The notes under the pieces: model-generated
The model's database searches: none
Told to the model about the DNA's origin: nothing
The model's input: only the letters and a program-made list of their open reading frames with translations
Position numbers and translations under genes: made by a program
From: Candidatus Saganbacteria bacterium
GTDB taxonomy: Bacteria; Margulisbacteria; WOR-1; O2-12-FULL-45-9
Direction: 5' to 3'
Length of the DNA: 64,000 nucleotides
Assembly (NCBI GenBank): GCA_016932255.1
Contig: JAFGDE010000009.1
Span: forward strand, 1-64,000
Shown: positions 1 to 7,624 of the stretch, one piece after another
Position numbering within the stretch: the first letter of the stretch is position 1
How the letters are laid out: each line of letters begins with the position of its first letter

Positions 1-87
1 CGGAGGAGGGAGGATTCGAACCCCCGATACCGTTGCCGGTATAGTCGCTTTCGAGGCGACCGCGATCAACCACTCTGCCACTCCTCC
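1..87 (-). tRNA. tRNA-Ser (anticodon CGA)
   Basis: Read on the minus strand this folds as a class II tRNA with a long variable arm. The acceptor stem GGAGGAG pairs with CTCCTCC, and the discriminator is G73, as expected for serine tRNAs. The anticodon loop CTCGAAA gives CGA. The window starts at the discriminator, so whether CCA is encoded cannot be seen. A second tRNA-Ser follows 88 bases away on the same strand. Confidence 0.93.
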
Positions 88-100
88 GTGATCGACAATC

Positions 101-169
101 GATAATCGAAAATCGAGAATAGGAGTTAAGGAATTATCAGGTTTTTCCTATTTTCGATTATCGACTATC
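101..169. repeat. Imperfect inverted repeat between two tRNA-Ser genes
   Basis: Two 24-base arms (101-124 and 146-169) are complementary at 21 of 24 positions around a 21-base loop. The arms are built from repeated ATCGA/AATCG units, a simple-sequence style also seen at other intergenic sites in this window. There is no clear T-run, so it does not look like a classic terminator. Its role is unknown. Confidence 0.6.
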
Positions 170-175
170 TAAGAT

Positions 176-262
176 CGGAGGGAGGAGGATTCGAACCCCC
201 GATACCCTTGCGGGTATGCCTGTTTTCAAGACAGGTGCCATCAACCACTCGGCCATCCCTCC
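176..262 (-). tRNA. tRNA-Ser (anticodon TGA)
   Basis: Class II tRNA on the minus strand. The acceptor stem GGAGGGA pairs with TCCCTCC, the discriminator is G, and there is a long variable arm. The anticodon loop CTTGAAA gives TGA. CCA is not encoded. It resembles the neighbouring tRNA-Ser(CGA) in its T and D arms, which suggests an old tandem duplication. Confidence 0.93.
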
Positions 263-366
263 GCACGCGAAGCGTGCCCTTATCCTTAGCCTGTGCCTTT
301 AGGGAAAGGAACAGGATTAGGCATAGGATTAGGATCTATTTTGAATTATATCATCGAGAATTATCC

Positions 367-396
367 TTGTCTAACTTCACGGCATTATGTTATAAT
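367..396 (+). promoter_or_regulatory. Sigma-70 type promoter of the HNH gene
   Basis: A TTGTCT -35 box (367-372) and a TATAAT -10 box (391-396) are separated by 18 bases. The predicted transcription start lies about 13 bases before the HNH start codon at 416. Confidence 0.5.
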
Positions 397-415
397 CGTT
401 GCCGGTGAACAGGAG

Positions 416-931
416 ATGAGCGAGGACGGCCCAAGCTATCACAAGGTCCTGGTGTTAAACTCGACGTATGCGCCGATCAACATCACTTCCTGGCGTCGGG
501 CCATGGTCCTGCTCTACAAAGGCAAAGCCAACGGAGTGGCTTTCAATGGTTGCATGATCAATGGTAGATTGCGTTTGCCGGAGGTCATCAAGCTGAGCAA
601 TTATGTGCCGCTGCCTTTTGCTGAGATAGTCCTGTCGCGCAAGAACCTGTATCTCAGGGACAACCATGCCTGCCAGTATTGCGGCAGAACGACCGGGCAG
701 ATGACGATCGATCATGTCATTCCCAGAAGCCGCGGAGGAAAAGATACCTGGGATAATCTGGTGGTTTGCTGCGCCCGTTGCAATAACCGCAAGGGCGACC
801 GAAATTTAGAAGAAGCGGGTATGCGATTGTCTGGCGTGCCGTACAGACCGCCGTCAAATCTGTACCTGCAGATGACCCGACTGGCCAATGTGCCACAGAG
901 CTGGTTCGAATACTTTTTTAAAAATAACTAA
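416..931 (+). CDS. HNH endonuclease family protein
   Basis: Predicted 171-residue HNH nuclease-fold protein. The core contains a CQYCG zinc knuckle, an IDHVIPRSRGG motif holding the catalytic His, and a CARCNNRKG second knuckle, so all ligands of the HNH/treble-clef fold are present. The N-terminal part (VLNSTYAPINITSWRRAM) is typical of the small free-standing HNH proteins found in many bacteria, including Cyanobacteria. The frame is open upstream, but ATG 416 is preferred: it follows the promoter and an AGGAG that directly abuts the ATG, and the homologous region begins there. It stands alone between tRNA genes. The substrate is unknown; there is no restriction methylase or intron nearby. 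Confidence 0.85.
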   Translation: MSEDGPSYHKVLVLNSTYAPINITSWRRAMVLLYKGKANGVAFNGCMINGRLRLPEVIKLSNYVPLPFAEIVLSRKNLYLRDNHACQYCGRTTGQMTIDHVIPRSRGGKDTWDNLVVCCARCNNRKGDRNLEEAGMRLSGVPYRPPSNLYLQMTRLANVPQSWFEYFFKNN

Positions 932-986
932 GATAAGAATCATTATTTTGGTTATTGTATCTTGGTTATTGAAAATTGAATATCGG

Positions 987-1065
987 GGGCCCGTGGTGTA
1001 GCCTGGTTTAACACGCCTGCCTGTCACGCAGGAGACCGCGAGTTCAAATCTCGTCGGGCCCGCCA
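987..1065 (+). tRNA. tRNA-Asp (anticodon GTC), CCA encoded
   Basis: The acceptor GGGCCCG pairs with CGGGCCC, the discriminator is G, and the anticodon loop CTGTCAC gives GTC. The 3' CCA is encoded at 1063-1065. It is the only one of the six tRNAs with visible 3' ends here that encodes CCA. Confidence 0.95.
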
Positions 1066-1111
1066 TATACTTTGCGGTACATGGACTGGATTTATCAACC
1101 GCTGCTATTAT

Positions 1112-2551
1112 CTATTTTAAAAGCCCCTTGCCGAATGTGTCCAGCAGTTCATAGATATCTTTCTTAAAACCATTGATGGCCAGCAGTGTCTCGCGGTAAT
1201 CCGATCTGAAAGCTTTTTCCGGATCGACCGCGGCCGAAACTTCCGGCATGCTGAAGGAATGCCGTTTGACAGAGCGTTTGGCATATTCAAGCGCGTTAGC
1301 TTTATCCCCGGCTTCGTGGTAGACCTCGCTCATTATTGAATCGGCGTCCTGGAATTCAGAAACGACCAGGTTGCGCATGCCGGGAATGAATATCCTGACG
1401 ACCGGGATGCCGATCTGCGGGTGGGTCTTGTTCATGTAAACGACCTCATAGCGATGTTGCTTCAATGTTTTCAGGATGGCCTTGATCTCATCTTTGATGT
1501 CTTTGCGGCTCCAATCGGGCAGATCGGATATTTTAATAACCTTTTTACGCTGGTTTAGTATATCGGGATTATATAATGTGAGGAAACCGAAATTGCGTCT
1601 GGGCACTTTGCTGAGCAGTTTGGCCCAGTTTATCTCGGCTTTTTTCTGCCGTTCTTTAAGCAGCGAGTAACTCTCGAAATATTCCGAGAGGGCCCTGATG
1701 CAGGCTTTTTCCGGGTTCGGGTGGGTGCCGTAACCGCAGCCCTTGTGGGTCAAGCCAAAGCGGTCGTTATGGCAGATGCCGTAGACCAGGATGGTCGGCA
1801 CTTTAAGATCAAAGGAAATATCCTTGATGACCAGGCTGATGCCCTGTTTTTTCGCGTTGGTCAAGACTTGCTTGATAAGTGGATTGTTAAAGCTTTGTTC
1901 GTCGATATCATTAGCGATCCGGTTGTCGCCGAACAGGCGAAAAATGTTCTCGCGTTCGATCACTTCACACATGGCCTGCAAAATGGCCTCTTCCAGGGCG
2001 TTGCCTGTGGCCAGGCCGTTCGAAGTGAAAATATAGTTGTACCAGTTAAGCGGATAGTAGAATTTGCTGTAGTCATGCAATGAAACCCCCTTGAGCCATT
2101 TCATGGGGATATCGACAACAGCTTTTTCCAGATCAACTCTTTCTCTCAGGTCGATGAAATTGCTGAAAAAGAAATCGAGGCCGACTGTCGGCACAGGACC
2201 GGCTTTTATCTGATCGAACGAACTGACAGTATAGCCGTCATAGTCCTGATAATCGAAATGAAGCCAGGAGTAGCGTTCAAGGAACTCCATTATCGCGCTG
2301 GCCTGTGACTGCTCGGCTGTTAGGCCTTTGCCGCTGGCCTGGAGCTGGTCGCTCAGGCTGGAAAAGGAGTAGGCGCCTGAAATCTCGTCATGCCGCGGTT
2401 CGATCCTTAAATGGGAGATATCATAGCACTGGCTGAGACGCTCCAGGGCTTTCTTGACCGTGCTCATGGGGTCGATCGTCTTGTCCTGGTCCAGGATATA
2501 GGTTTTAGGGCAGCTCTGCAGCCTGAAGTCGGACATTTCTTTATGAACCAT
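1112..2551 (-). CDS. YcaO-domain protein (orphan)
   Basis: 479 residues matching the YcaO ATP-dependent cyclodehydratase/thioamidation fold. Visible elements are the nucleotide-binding signature SAIMEFLER (about residues 85-93), a second helix with CEVIERE, and GYGTHPNPEKACIRALSE. YcaO enzymes phosphorylate a backbone amide to form azolines or thioamides in RiPP peptides, or act on ribosomal protein S12 or methyl-CoM reductase. No TfuA, dehydrogenase, E1-like partner or peptide exporter is nearby, so the substrate is unknown. It is transcribed divergently from the DUF134 regulator. The start MVHKEM has no Shine-Dalgarno and lies 7 bases after a TATAAT, so the mRNA may be leaderless. MSDF, five codons further in, is an alternative start. 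Confidence 0.85.
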   Translation of the reverse strand: MVHKEMSDFRLQSCPKTYILDQDKTIDPMSTVKKALERLSQCYDISHLRIEPRHDEISGAYSFSSLSDQLQASGKGLTAEQSQASAIMEFLERYSWLHFDYQDYDGYTVSSFDQIKAGPVPTVGLDFFFSNFIDLRERVDLEKAVVDIPMKWLKGVSLHDYSKFYYPLNWYNYIFTSNGLATGNALEEAILQAMCEVIERENIFRLFGDNRIANDIDEQSFNNPLIKQVLTNAKKQGISLVIKDISFDLKVPTILVYGICHNDRFGLTHKGCGYGTHPNPEKACIRALSEYFESYSLLKERQKKAEINWAKLLSKVPRRNFGFLTLYNPDILNQRKKVIKISDLPDWSRKDIKDEIKAILKTLKQHRYEVVYMNKTHPQIGIPVVRIFIPGMRNLVVSEFQDADSIMSEVYHEAGDKANALEYAKRSVKRHSFSMPEVSAAVDPEKAFRSDYRETLLAINGFKKDIYELLDTFGKGLLK

Positions 2552-2558
2552 CGTCTTG

Positions 2559-2564
2559 ATTATA
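2559..2564 (-). promoter_or_regulatory. -10 box of the YcaO gene
   Basis: TATAAT on the minus strand, separated from the YcaO ATG by only 7 bases, with no Shine-Dalgarno between. No good -35 box is visible at 16-18 bases. The position implies a transcript starting at or next to the ATG. Confidence 0.45.
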
Positions 2565-2583
2565 GCACATTTTTAAAAAGCGC

Positions 2584-2612
2584 TTGACAATCAGCCGGGC
2601 CTGCCTTAATAT
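2584..2612 (+). promoter_or_regulatory. Promoter of the DUF134 gene
   Basis: A perfect TTGACA -35 box (2584-2589) lies 17 bases before TAATAT (2607-2612); an overlapping TATAAT is at 2610-2615. The -10 region abuts a perfect palindrome. Confidence 0.6.
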
Positions 2613-2613
2613 A

Positions 2614-2629
2614 ATGAGCATATGCTCAT
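2614..2629. promoter_or_regulatory. 16-bp perfect palindrome, likely operator
   Basis: ATGAGCATATGCTCAT is a perfect palindrome that overlaps the end of the -10 region and the predicted start site of the DUF134 gene. DUF134 proteins carry a sigma-like helix-turn-helix, so autoregulation through this site is a reasonable inference. It could also influence the divergent YcaO promoter 50 bases away. Confidence 0.55.
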
Positions 2630-2680
2630 AACAAAGTATCGAGGTATCAGCGGATCAGAATATCAGAGGGGATTAGCGGC

Positions 2681-3037
2681 ATGGTAAGACCGAAGAAGTG
2701 GCGTTATCTTAGCCATGTTATCAGGGACTTTGTTTTCCGGCCGGCTGGTGTTTCTACTGCCGCGCTCAAGTTCGTGGACCTGAAAGGTGACGAAGTCGAA
2801 GCCATGCGTCTCTGCGACAGCGAAGCGCTGGAGCAGGACGCAGCCGGTCAGCGTATGGGGATCTCACGGCCGACCGTTCAGCGGCTGCTCTATTCAGGGA
2901 GAAAGAAAGTCGTCAATGCTCTGGTCAACGGACAAGGCATCCAAATAACGTTCCCTTCATATATACATATTATATCCGGCGCGTCTCAAGTCGGAGCGAA
3001 GTCTTTCATCAATATTAAAAAGAAAAAGAGGGGGTGA
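2681..3037 (+). CDS. DUF134 (UPF0251) helix-turn-helix protein
   Basis: 118 residues. The start MVRPKKWR, the block GDEVEAMRLCDSEALEQ and the helix-turn-helix AGQRMGISRPTVQRLLYSGRKKV are typical of the UPF0251/DUF134 family of small putative DNA-binding proteins. About 30 residues after ALVNGQ do not resemble the usual short tail and end in a run of lysines (IKKKKRG). A GAGGGG Shine-Dalgarno precedes the ATG. The upstream palindrome is a plausible autoregulatory site. The stop overlaps the GTG of the next gene, so the two are probably translationally coupled. Confidence 0.8.
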   Translation: MVRPKKWRYLSHVIRDFVFRPAGVSTAALKFVDLKGDEVEAMRLCDSEALEQDAAGQRMGISRPTVQRLLYSGRKKVVNALVNGQGIQITFPSYIHIISGASQVGAKSFINIKKKKRG

Positions 3038-3258
3038 ATATTTTGGTCAAATTGGATCATCAGGAAATATTGAAACAAGAAATGATGGCTAGCGGGTACT
3101 GTGCGCAGCGCGGTGGCGTGGAGGAAGCTTATGATGCTGCAACGGCTGTTGTCTACTACCGGCCGTTCCTGTATGGCAATCAGCCGAAGATAAAACGCTG
3201 GAGCAGACGTTTCGGCCTTATCCCGTTCTGGCGTCTCAGTCGCTGGTTCAAAAATTAA
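3034..3258 (+). CDS. Hypothetical 74-residue basic protein
   Basis: A GTG start overlaps the TGA of the DUF134 gene (GTGA), with an AGAGGGGG Shine-Dalgarno just before. The first half is acidic to neutral with one Cys; the last 25 residues are strongly basic and aromatic (KIKRWSRRFGL, then FWRLSRWFKN). No family is recognised. The coupling to the DUF134 regulator suggests a real gene. A DNA- or membrane-binding tail is possible, and so is a YcaO substrate peptide, though nothing in the sequence proves either. Confidence 0.5.
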   Translation: MNILVKLDHQEILKQEMMASGYCAQRGGVEEAYDAATAVVYYRPFLYGNQPKIKRWSRRFGLIPFWRLSRWFKN

Positions 3259-3285
3259 TAGGATAGACAAAAACTGGATTTTTTT

Positions 3286-3311
3286 CGCGCAATCAGTTAT
3301 GATTATGCGCG
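3286..3311. promoter_or_regulatory. Inverted repeat covering the pdaD start region
   Basis: CGCGCAATCA (3286-3295) is matched by TGATTATGCGCG (3300-3311), with two extra bases in the right arm. The repeat ends exactly at the pdaD ATG and contains a TATGAT -10-like box (3298-3303) 8 bases from the ATG. It could be an operator or an mRNA hairpin. Confidence 0.4.
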
Positions 3312-3929
3312 ATGAGCTTGTTTGTTCCTAATAAATTGTTCCTGACCAAGGGCGTTGGCCGCCACCGAGAGAAATTAGCCAGTTTTGAGATGGCGTTGCG
3401 TGATGCCGGCATCATGGCGGTCAATTATGTCCATGTTTCCAGTATCTTTCCGCCAGGTGCCAAACTAATCTCCAAGGACCAGGGCCTTAAACTGCTCAGG
3501 CCCGGTGAGATCACCTTTATCGTCATGGCCCGTAACCAGACGGATGAATCGCACCGGCTCATCTCGGCTTCGGTCGGCATGGCCATCCCTTCTGATCCGG
3601 CCTCATACGGTTATTTAAGCGAACACCACGCCTGCGGTGCGACCGATGAAGAGGCGGGGGACTATGCCGAAGATCTGGCAGCGCAAATGCTGGCAACGAC
3701 CTTGGGCATCACTTTTGATGAATCATCGAGCTGGGATGAGCGGCAGGAACAGTGGAAATTGTCAAATGAGATCGTTAAAACAACGAATATAACTCAGAGC
3801 GCCATCGGCCAGCGCGGGGTTTGGACCACGGTGATCGCAGCCGCCGTCCTCCTGATGGATAACGATCCGGCTAAAAATGCCCCGCAGCCCGCGCCCCCCT
3901 CAGCCGCCGACAAGGAAACCGGTAAATAG
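3312..3929 (+). CDS. pdaD: Pyruvoyl-dependent arginine decarboxylase
   Basis: 205 residues. The enzyme converts arginine to agmatine and CO2 for polyamine synthesis or acid resistance. The self-processing site is visible as HVSSIFPPG, with Ser43-Ser44: cleavage there turns Ser44 into the pyruvoyl cofactor and splits the chain into beta and alpha subunits. The region [14 protein letters not shown] matches the conserved alpha-subunit core. The C-terminal tail (about residue 180 on) is Pro/Ala-rich and runs past the family core. One base separates it from the radical SAM gene. No agmatinase or agmatine deiminase is in the window, so the fate of agmatine is unclear. Confidence 0.9.
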   Translation: MSLFVPNKLFLTKGVGRHREKLASFEMALRDAGIMAVNYVHVSSIFPPGAKLISKDQGLKLLRPGEITFIVMARNQTDESHRLISASVGMAIPSDPASYGYLSEHHACGATDEEAGDYAEDLAAQMLATTLGITFDESSSWDERQEQWKLSNEIVKTTNITQSAIGQRGVWTTVIAAAVLLMDNDPAKNAPQPAPPSAADKETGK

Positions 3930-3930
3930 G

Positions 3931-4647
3931 ATGCCAGATCAACTCCAGGTCAAGGGCTTTTTAGAGACTTCTTTTCTTGACTGGGACGGCAAAGTCGTTT
4001 CGACAATTTTTCTGCCGCTGTGCAATTTCCGTTGCCCCTTTTGCCATAATTCCGGTCTGATCGAAACCCCGGAGAACTACGATACTGTTCCGCTTGAGCG
4101 CATCTACGCCTATCTGCTTGAACACAGATCATTTGTCGACGGTGTTTGCGTGACCGGCGGCGAACCATGCCTGCATATGAACAGGGGACTGGTCGAATTC
4201 CTGCGGCAGTTGAAAGATAACGGTTTCCTGGTCAAGCTTGATACCAACGGCAGTTTTCCGGCGGCGTTGCAGCGCTTGCTCGATGAAAACTTGGTCGATT
4301 ACGTGGCAATGGACATCAAGGGGCCACTGGATGAGCGCTACGACCGCCTGACCGGGATCAAGACCAATCTTGATAAAGTAAAACAAAGCATAGCTTTGCT
4401 TGGATCGAAGAAAATCCCGTATGAATTTCGCACAACGATCGTGCCCACATTATTGGCTGAGGCCGATGTCGCTGATATATTTGAACAGCTCAAGGGGACG
4501 CCCAAGCTGATCTTGCAGCAATTCGTGGCAGAGAACTGCTGGGATGAAAGCCTGCGTTCGCTCAAGCCTTACGCTAAGGAGAAACTGGAAGCAATGGCCA
4601 GGCAGGCTACAGCTCATATCAGAGAGGTCAAGATCCGCGGTGTTTAG
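3931..4647 (+). CDS. Radical SAM protein, anaerobic NTP reductase activase type
   Basis: 238 residues. The iron-sulfur motif CNFRCPFC (CxxxCxxC) and the SAM-binding TGGEP place it in the radical SAM superfamily. Overall form matches the short anaerobic ribonucleoside-triphosphate reductase activating proteins (NrdG2-like), which install a glycyl radical on a partner. No NrdD or other glycyl-radical enzyme is in this window. ATG 3931 is chosen because it sits one base after the pdaD stop and the family domain starts at once (GFLETSFLDWDGKV). The gene overlaps the next by 8 bases. Confidence 0.8.
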   Translation: MPDQLQVKGFLETSFLDWDGKVVSTIFLPLCNFRCPFCHNSGLIETPENYDTVPLERIYAYLLEHRSFVDGVCVTGGEPCLHMNRGLVEFLRQLKDNGFLVKLDTNGSFPAALQRLLDENLVDYVAMDIKGPLDERYDRLTGIKTNLDKVKQSIALLGSKKIPYEFRTTIVPTLLAEADVADIFEQLKGTPKLILQQFVAENCWDESLRSLKPYAKEKLEAMARQATAHIREVKIRGV

Positions 4648-5758
4648 GAAGGTCTTTGTTCCTATAGTCCTTTTTTGCCTTTCAGCCGTGCCTGTTCTGG
4701 CCGAGCAGGCGCCGGCCAGACCCGACTATGTTAAGGCCAGAGTGCTGGCGGTTGAATTATTCAACAATGAATTGGCCGGGGCCCAGTTCAATGAAATATC
4801 CCAGCAGGTCCGCCTCAGGATCGAGAGCGGGAAGTTCTCCGGCGGAGAAATAACTGTCGATCATATGGCTTCGGGAATGATGGGGCCGGATATGATGCTC
4901 AAGCCCGGTGACCGCGTCATGCTTTATGTGGATGAATACCCTTTGCCGGCTGAGAGTCCGGACGGCGCGCCGATCTTTCATGTGGCTGATTATTACAGGG
5001 CCGCGCCGGTCTACTGGCTGGCCTTTCTCTACGCTGTTCTTCTGGTAATACTGGGCGGGCGTAAGGGGATCAAATCGCTGATCAGTCTGGTGCTGACGAT
5101 CGCGCTGATCTTTTTAGTGCTTTTTCCTCTGACCCTGAAAGGGTTCAACCCGTTGCTGGTCTCGGTCAGCCTGGCTGCTTTTCTCTCGCTCATGGTTTTT
5201 CGCATTATCGGCGGCCGCAGCATAAAAAGTCTTAGCGCCGCGTTAGGCACGCTGATCGGCGTGACCTTTGCCGGCATATTGTCATATATTTTTGGGCGGG
5301 CGGCCCACCTGACCGGTTTGAGTTCAGAGGAATCAAGGATACTATTATATTCGCTGGACTTGAAGATGGATTACCAGGGACTGCTTTTCGGCAGCATCCT
5401 GATCGGCGCGCTGGGCGCCATCATGGACGTTGGCATGTCCATTGCTTCGGCGATCGCTGAGGTCAAGCGGGTGCATCCTGAGGCGGACATGAAGCTCCTC
5501 TTTACTTCGGGCATCAATGTCGGCCGTGATGTCATGGGGACGATGTCCAATACGCTGATCCTGGCCTATACAGGATCTGCGTTACCTCTCTTGCTCCTGC
5601 TGATGGCGAACCAGGTCGGGCTGAGCAAGATCATCAATCTGGAAATGATCACGGTCGAAGCGGTCAGGGCGCTGGCCGGCAGCATCGGCTTGATCCTTTG
5701 CATCCCTCTGACAGCGATGATCTCAGCCTACCTTTATACCAGAGGCCAGCGGGACTGA
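4640..5758 (+). CDS. YibE/F family membrane protein
   Basis: 372 residues from a GTG start whose GTGTTTAG overlaps the upstream stop codon by 8 bases. There is an N-terminal signal sequence (VFVPIVLFCLSAVPVLAEQ), an extracytoplasmic domain of about 110 residues ending KPGDRVMLYVDEYP, then about seven membrane helices with the family block GALGAIMDVGMSIASAIAE and TSGINVGRDVMGTMSNTL. YibE/F proteins are predicted multipass transporters of unknown substrate. The alternative upstream start would add residues with no signal peptide, so GTG 4640 is preferred. Confidence 0.85.
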   Translation: MFRKVFVPIVLFCLSAVPVLAEQAPARPDYVKARVLAVELFNNELAGAQFNEISQQVRLRIESGKFSGGEITVDHMASGMMGPDMMLKPGDRVMLYVDEYPLPAESPDGAPIFHVADYYRAAPVYWLAFLYAVLLVILGGRKGIKSLISLVLTIALIFLVLFPLTLKGFNPLLVSVSLAAFLSLMVFRIIGGRSIKSLSAALGTLIGVTFAGILSYIFGRAAHLTGLSSEESRILLYSLDLKMDYQGLLFGSILIGALGAIMDVGMSIASAIAEVKRVHPEADMKLLFTSGINVGRDVMGTMSNTLILAYTGSALPLLLLLMANQVGLSKIINLEMITVEAVRALAGSIGLILCIPLTAMISAYLYTRGQRD

Positions 5759-5803
5759 TTTGCTTTAACCAAACAAATATTCTACAATGAAAGTCGAGAT
5801 AAG

Positions 5804-7360
5804 ATGAAATTAGAGGCCAAGGACCTGGAAAAAATAAAAGAGATCGCGGTCGAATGCCAAGCGGCCGCGGAAGTACCGTTCTTTCTGTTCGCTTTCAAAA
5901 AAGAAGATACGCCCCAATTCGAGATAAAATTTGTTCATCCAGCCCATTATGACAAGATCTGCAAGGACCTGTTTCTTTTTTCGGTCAATCCGCTGATGGA
6001 AAAGGTCTATCAGACCCAGAAGCCGGAGCAGTCTACCAACGTGCTTCAGGGGCTGAAGAACTTGATGGACCGGATGGATATCGAGGGGGCGGTCAAGGAA
6101 TTCGCGGCCAAGACGATCGGTGTCATACCGTTGGTCCTGGAACAGGACGTGGCCGGTTTCGCCTTGTTCCTGTCTGCTCAGACGTCTGACAGGCATCTCA
6201 GACTGGTCAACGCTTTTATCGCGCAGATGAAGTTCTATCTCATGTCGCGTGCAGGCCAGCGGCAGGCCAGGGATGCGAACTCGCGCGCCCGGATGTTTTT
6301 AGAAGCTTCGCCCTTTGCTTTTTTCACTATTGATACCCAAGGCAATCATGTCTATGTTTCACCGGGTATCGAGCAGCTTTCCGGTTATTCAGCCGATGAA
6401 TTCCTGCGCGGACTGGTCAAGCCGGAAAAATACATCCATGAGGAAGATCTTCAAAAGTTCATGAAATTCTACAGCGAGGCTTTGAGCGGGCAGAAGGGCG
6501 AGGTCGATTTCCGCCTAATCCGTAAGGACGGCAATATTATCTGGGTAGCGCTCTATTCAAAGCCGCTTTACGATGTGGAGGGCAAACTGGTGGGCGTGCA
6601 GGCGATCGAGCGCGACATTACGGAACGCAAAAAGGCTGAGATGGAACTAGAAACAAATATCGAGAAAGACCAGCTCAGGACGGAATTCATGTCCCTGATC
6701 TCGCACGAACTGCGTACTCCCGTCACGCCGATCCAGGGTTACACGGATATGCTGGTGTCAGAAAAGGTCGGTCCGCTTAATGCGCAGCAGAAGGATTGCC
6801 TTCATGTGATCAAAAGCAACAGCAAGCGGTTGCTTGACCTGATCGATAGCGTGCTTGATATTTCCAGGGTCGAATACGGCAAGCCGATCGAAGTCAAAAA
6901 GGAGCCGGTATCGCTCAACGGGATAATTTCCGAGGTCATTGATTCGGTCAAGTTCATGTATGACCAAAAACAGGTCAAACTGGAACTGGATCTCTCGCCG
7001 GAGATCGAGACGATCATGGCTGATGAGGCAAAACTGTCCAGGGTCATTGTTAACCTGGCAGGCAACGCCCTAAAGTTCACGCCTAAAAAAGGCAAGGTGT
7101 TCATTCGTACCAGCAAGATCGGTGATGACCTGCAGTTCGAGATCGAGGACAGCGGCATCGGTATTGATAAGGAGAACCTAAGCAAGATCTTTGAGAAATT
7201 TTATCAGGTAGACAGCTCTTATACGCGCGAAGCCGGCGGCATAGGCATGGGGCTGACCATCATCAAAGAGATCATTGAAGCCCACGGCGGCAAGGTCTGG
7301 GCAGAATCAGAAGGCCTGGGAAAAGGTTCGCGTTTTATCTTCACTATTCCTCTTGAATAA
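5804..7360 (+). CDS. PAS sensor histidine kinase
   Basis: 518 residues with no membrane segment. Order: a GAF-like N-terminal domain (about 10-150), a PAS domain with PAC (about 160-280, ending VQAIERDITERKKAE), a HisKA dimerisation helix with the phosphoacceptor SHELRTP (His301), then an HATPase domain with N-box NLAGNALKFTP (about 417-427), DSGIGI (449-454) and GIGMGLTI (479-486). All kinase motifs are intact. It is cytoplasmic, so it senses an internal signal. No response regulator is adjacent. A weak promoter (TTGCTT, 16 bases, TACAAT at 5782-5787) precedes it. Confidence 0.9.
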   Translation: MKLEAKDLEKIKEIAVECQAAAEVPFFLFAFKKEDTPQFEIKFVHPAHYDKICKDLFLFSVNPLMEKVYQTQKPEQSTNVLQGLKNLMDRMDIEGAVKEFAAKTIGVIPLVLEQDVAGFALFLSAQTSDRHLRLVNAFIAQMKFYLMSRAGQRQARDANSRARMFLEASPFAFFTIDTQGNHVYVSPGIEQLSGYSADEFLRGLVKPEKYIHEEDLQKFMKFYSEALSGQKGEVDFRLIRKDGNIIWVALYSKPLYDVEGKLVGVQAIERDITERKKAEMELETNIEKDQLRTEFMSLISHELRTPVTPIQGYTDMLVSEKVGPLNAQQKDCLHVIKSNSKRLLDLIDSVLDISRVEYGKPIEVKKEPVSLNGIISEVIDSVKFMYDQKQVKLELDLSPEIETIMADEAKLSRVIVNLAGNALKFTPKKGKVFIRTSKIGDDLQFEIEDSGIGIDKENLSKIFEKFYQVDSSYTREAGGIGMGLTIIKEIIEAHGGKVWAESEGLGKGSRFIFTIPLE

Positions 7361-7381
7361 ATACCGTCGTGAAAATCAGGC

Positions 7382-7410
7382 TTGAAAAGCGCTCGTTTTT
7401 TCGCTATGAT
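7382..7410 (+). promoter_or_regulatory. Promoter of tRNA-Lys/tRNA-Phe
   Basis: TTGAAA (7382-7387), 17 bases, then TATGAT (7405-7410); the first tRNA begins 17 bases downstream of the -10 box. Confidence 0.55.
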
Positions 7411-7426
7411 TTCATTCTAAAGACAT

Positions 7427-7499
7427 GACCTGGTAGCTCAGGTGGTAGAGCATCTGCCTTTTAAGCAGAGGGTCCTGGGTTCGAATCCCAGCCAGGTCA
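7427..7499 (+). tRNA. tRNA-Lys (anticodon TTT)
   Basis: Acceptor GACCTGG pairs with CCAGGTC, discriminator A, anticodon loop CTTTTAA. CCA is not encoded. It is followed after 13 bases by tRNA-Phe, probably in the same transcript. Confidence 0.95.
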
Positions 7500-7512
7500 A
7501 TCTGGGGATAAT

Positions 7513-7585
<73 letters not shown>

Positions 7586-7624
7586 TTCTCTAGAATACTA
7601 ACAGTAAGAGAAAGGGGCTAAGAG

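Noticed and set aside
416-931. Homing endonuclease or restriction enzyme for the HNH gene
   Set aside because: No intron, intein or methylase is nearby, and the protein looks like the common free-standing small HNH family.
1112-2551. A complete RiPP biosynthetic cluster around YcaO
   Set aside because: No peptide exporter, protease, dehydrogenase or repeated precursor is visible; the small basic protein is only a weak candidate partner.
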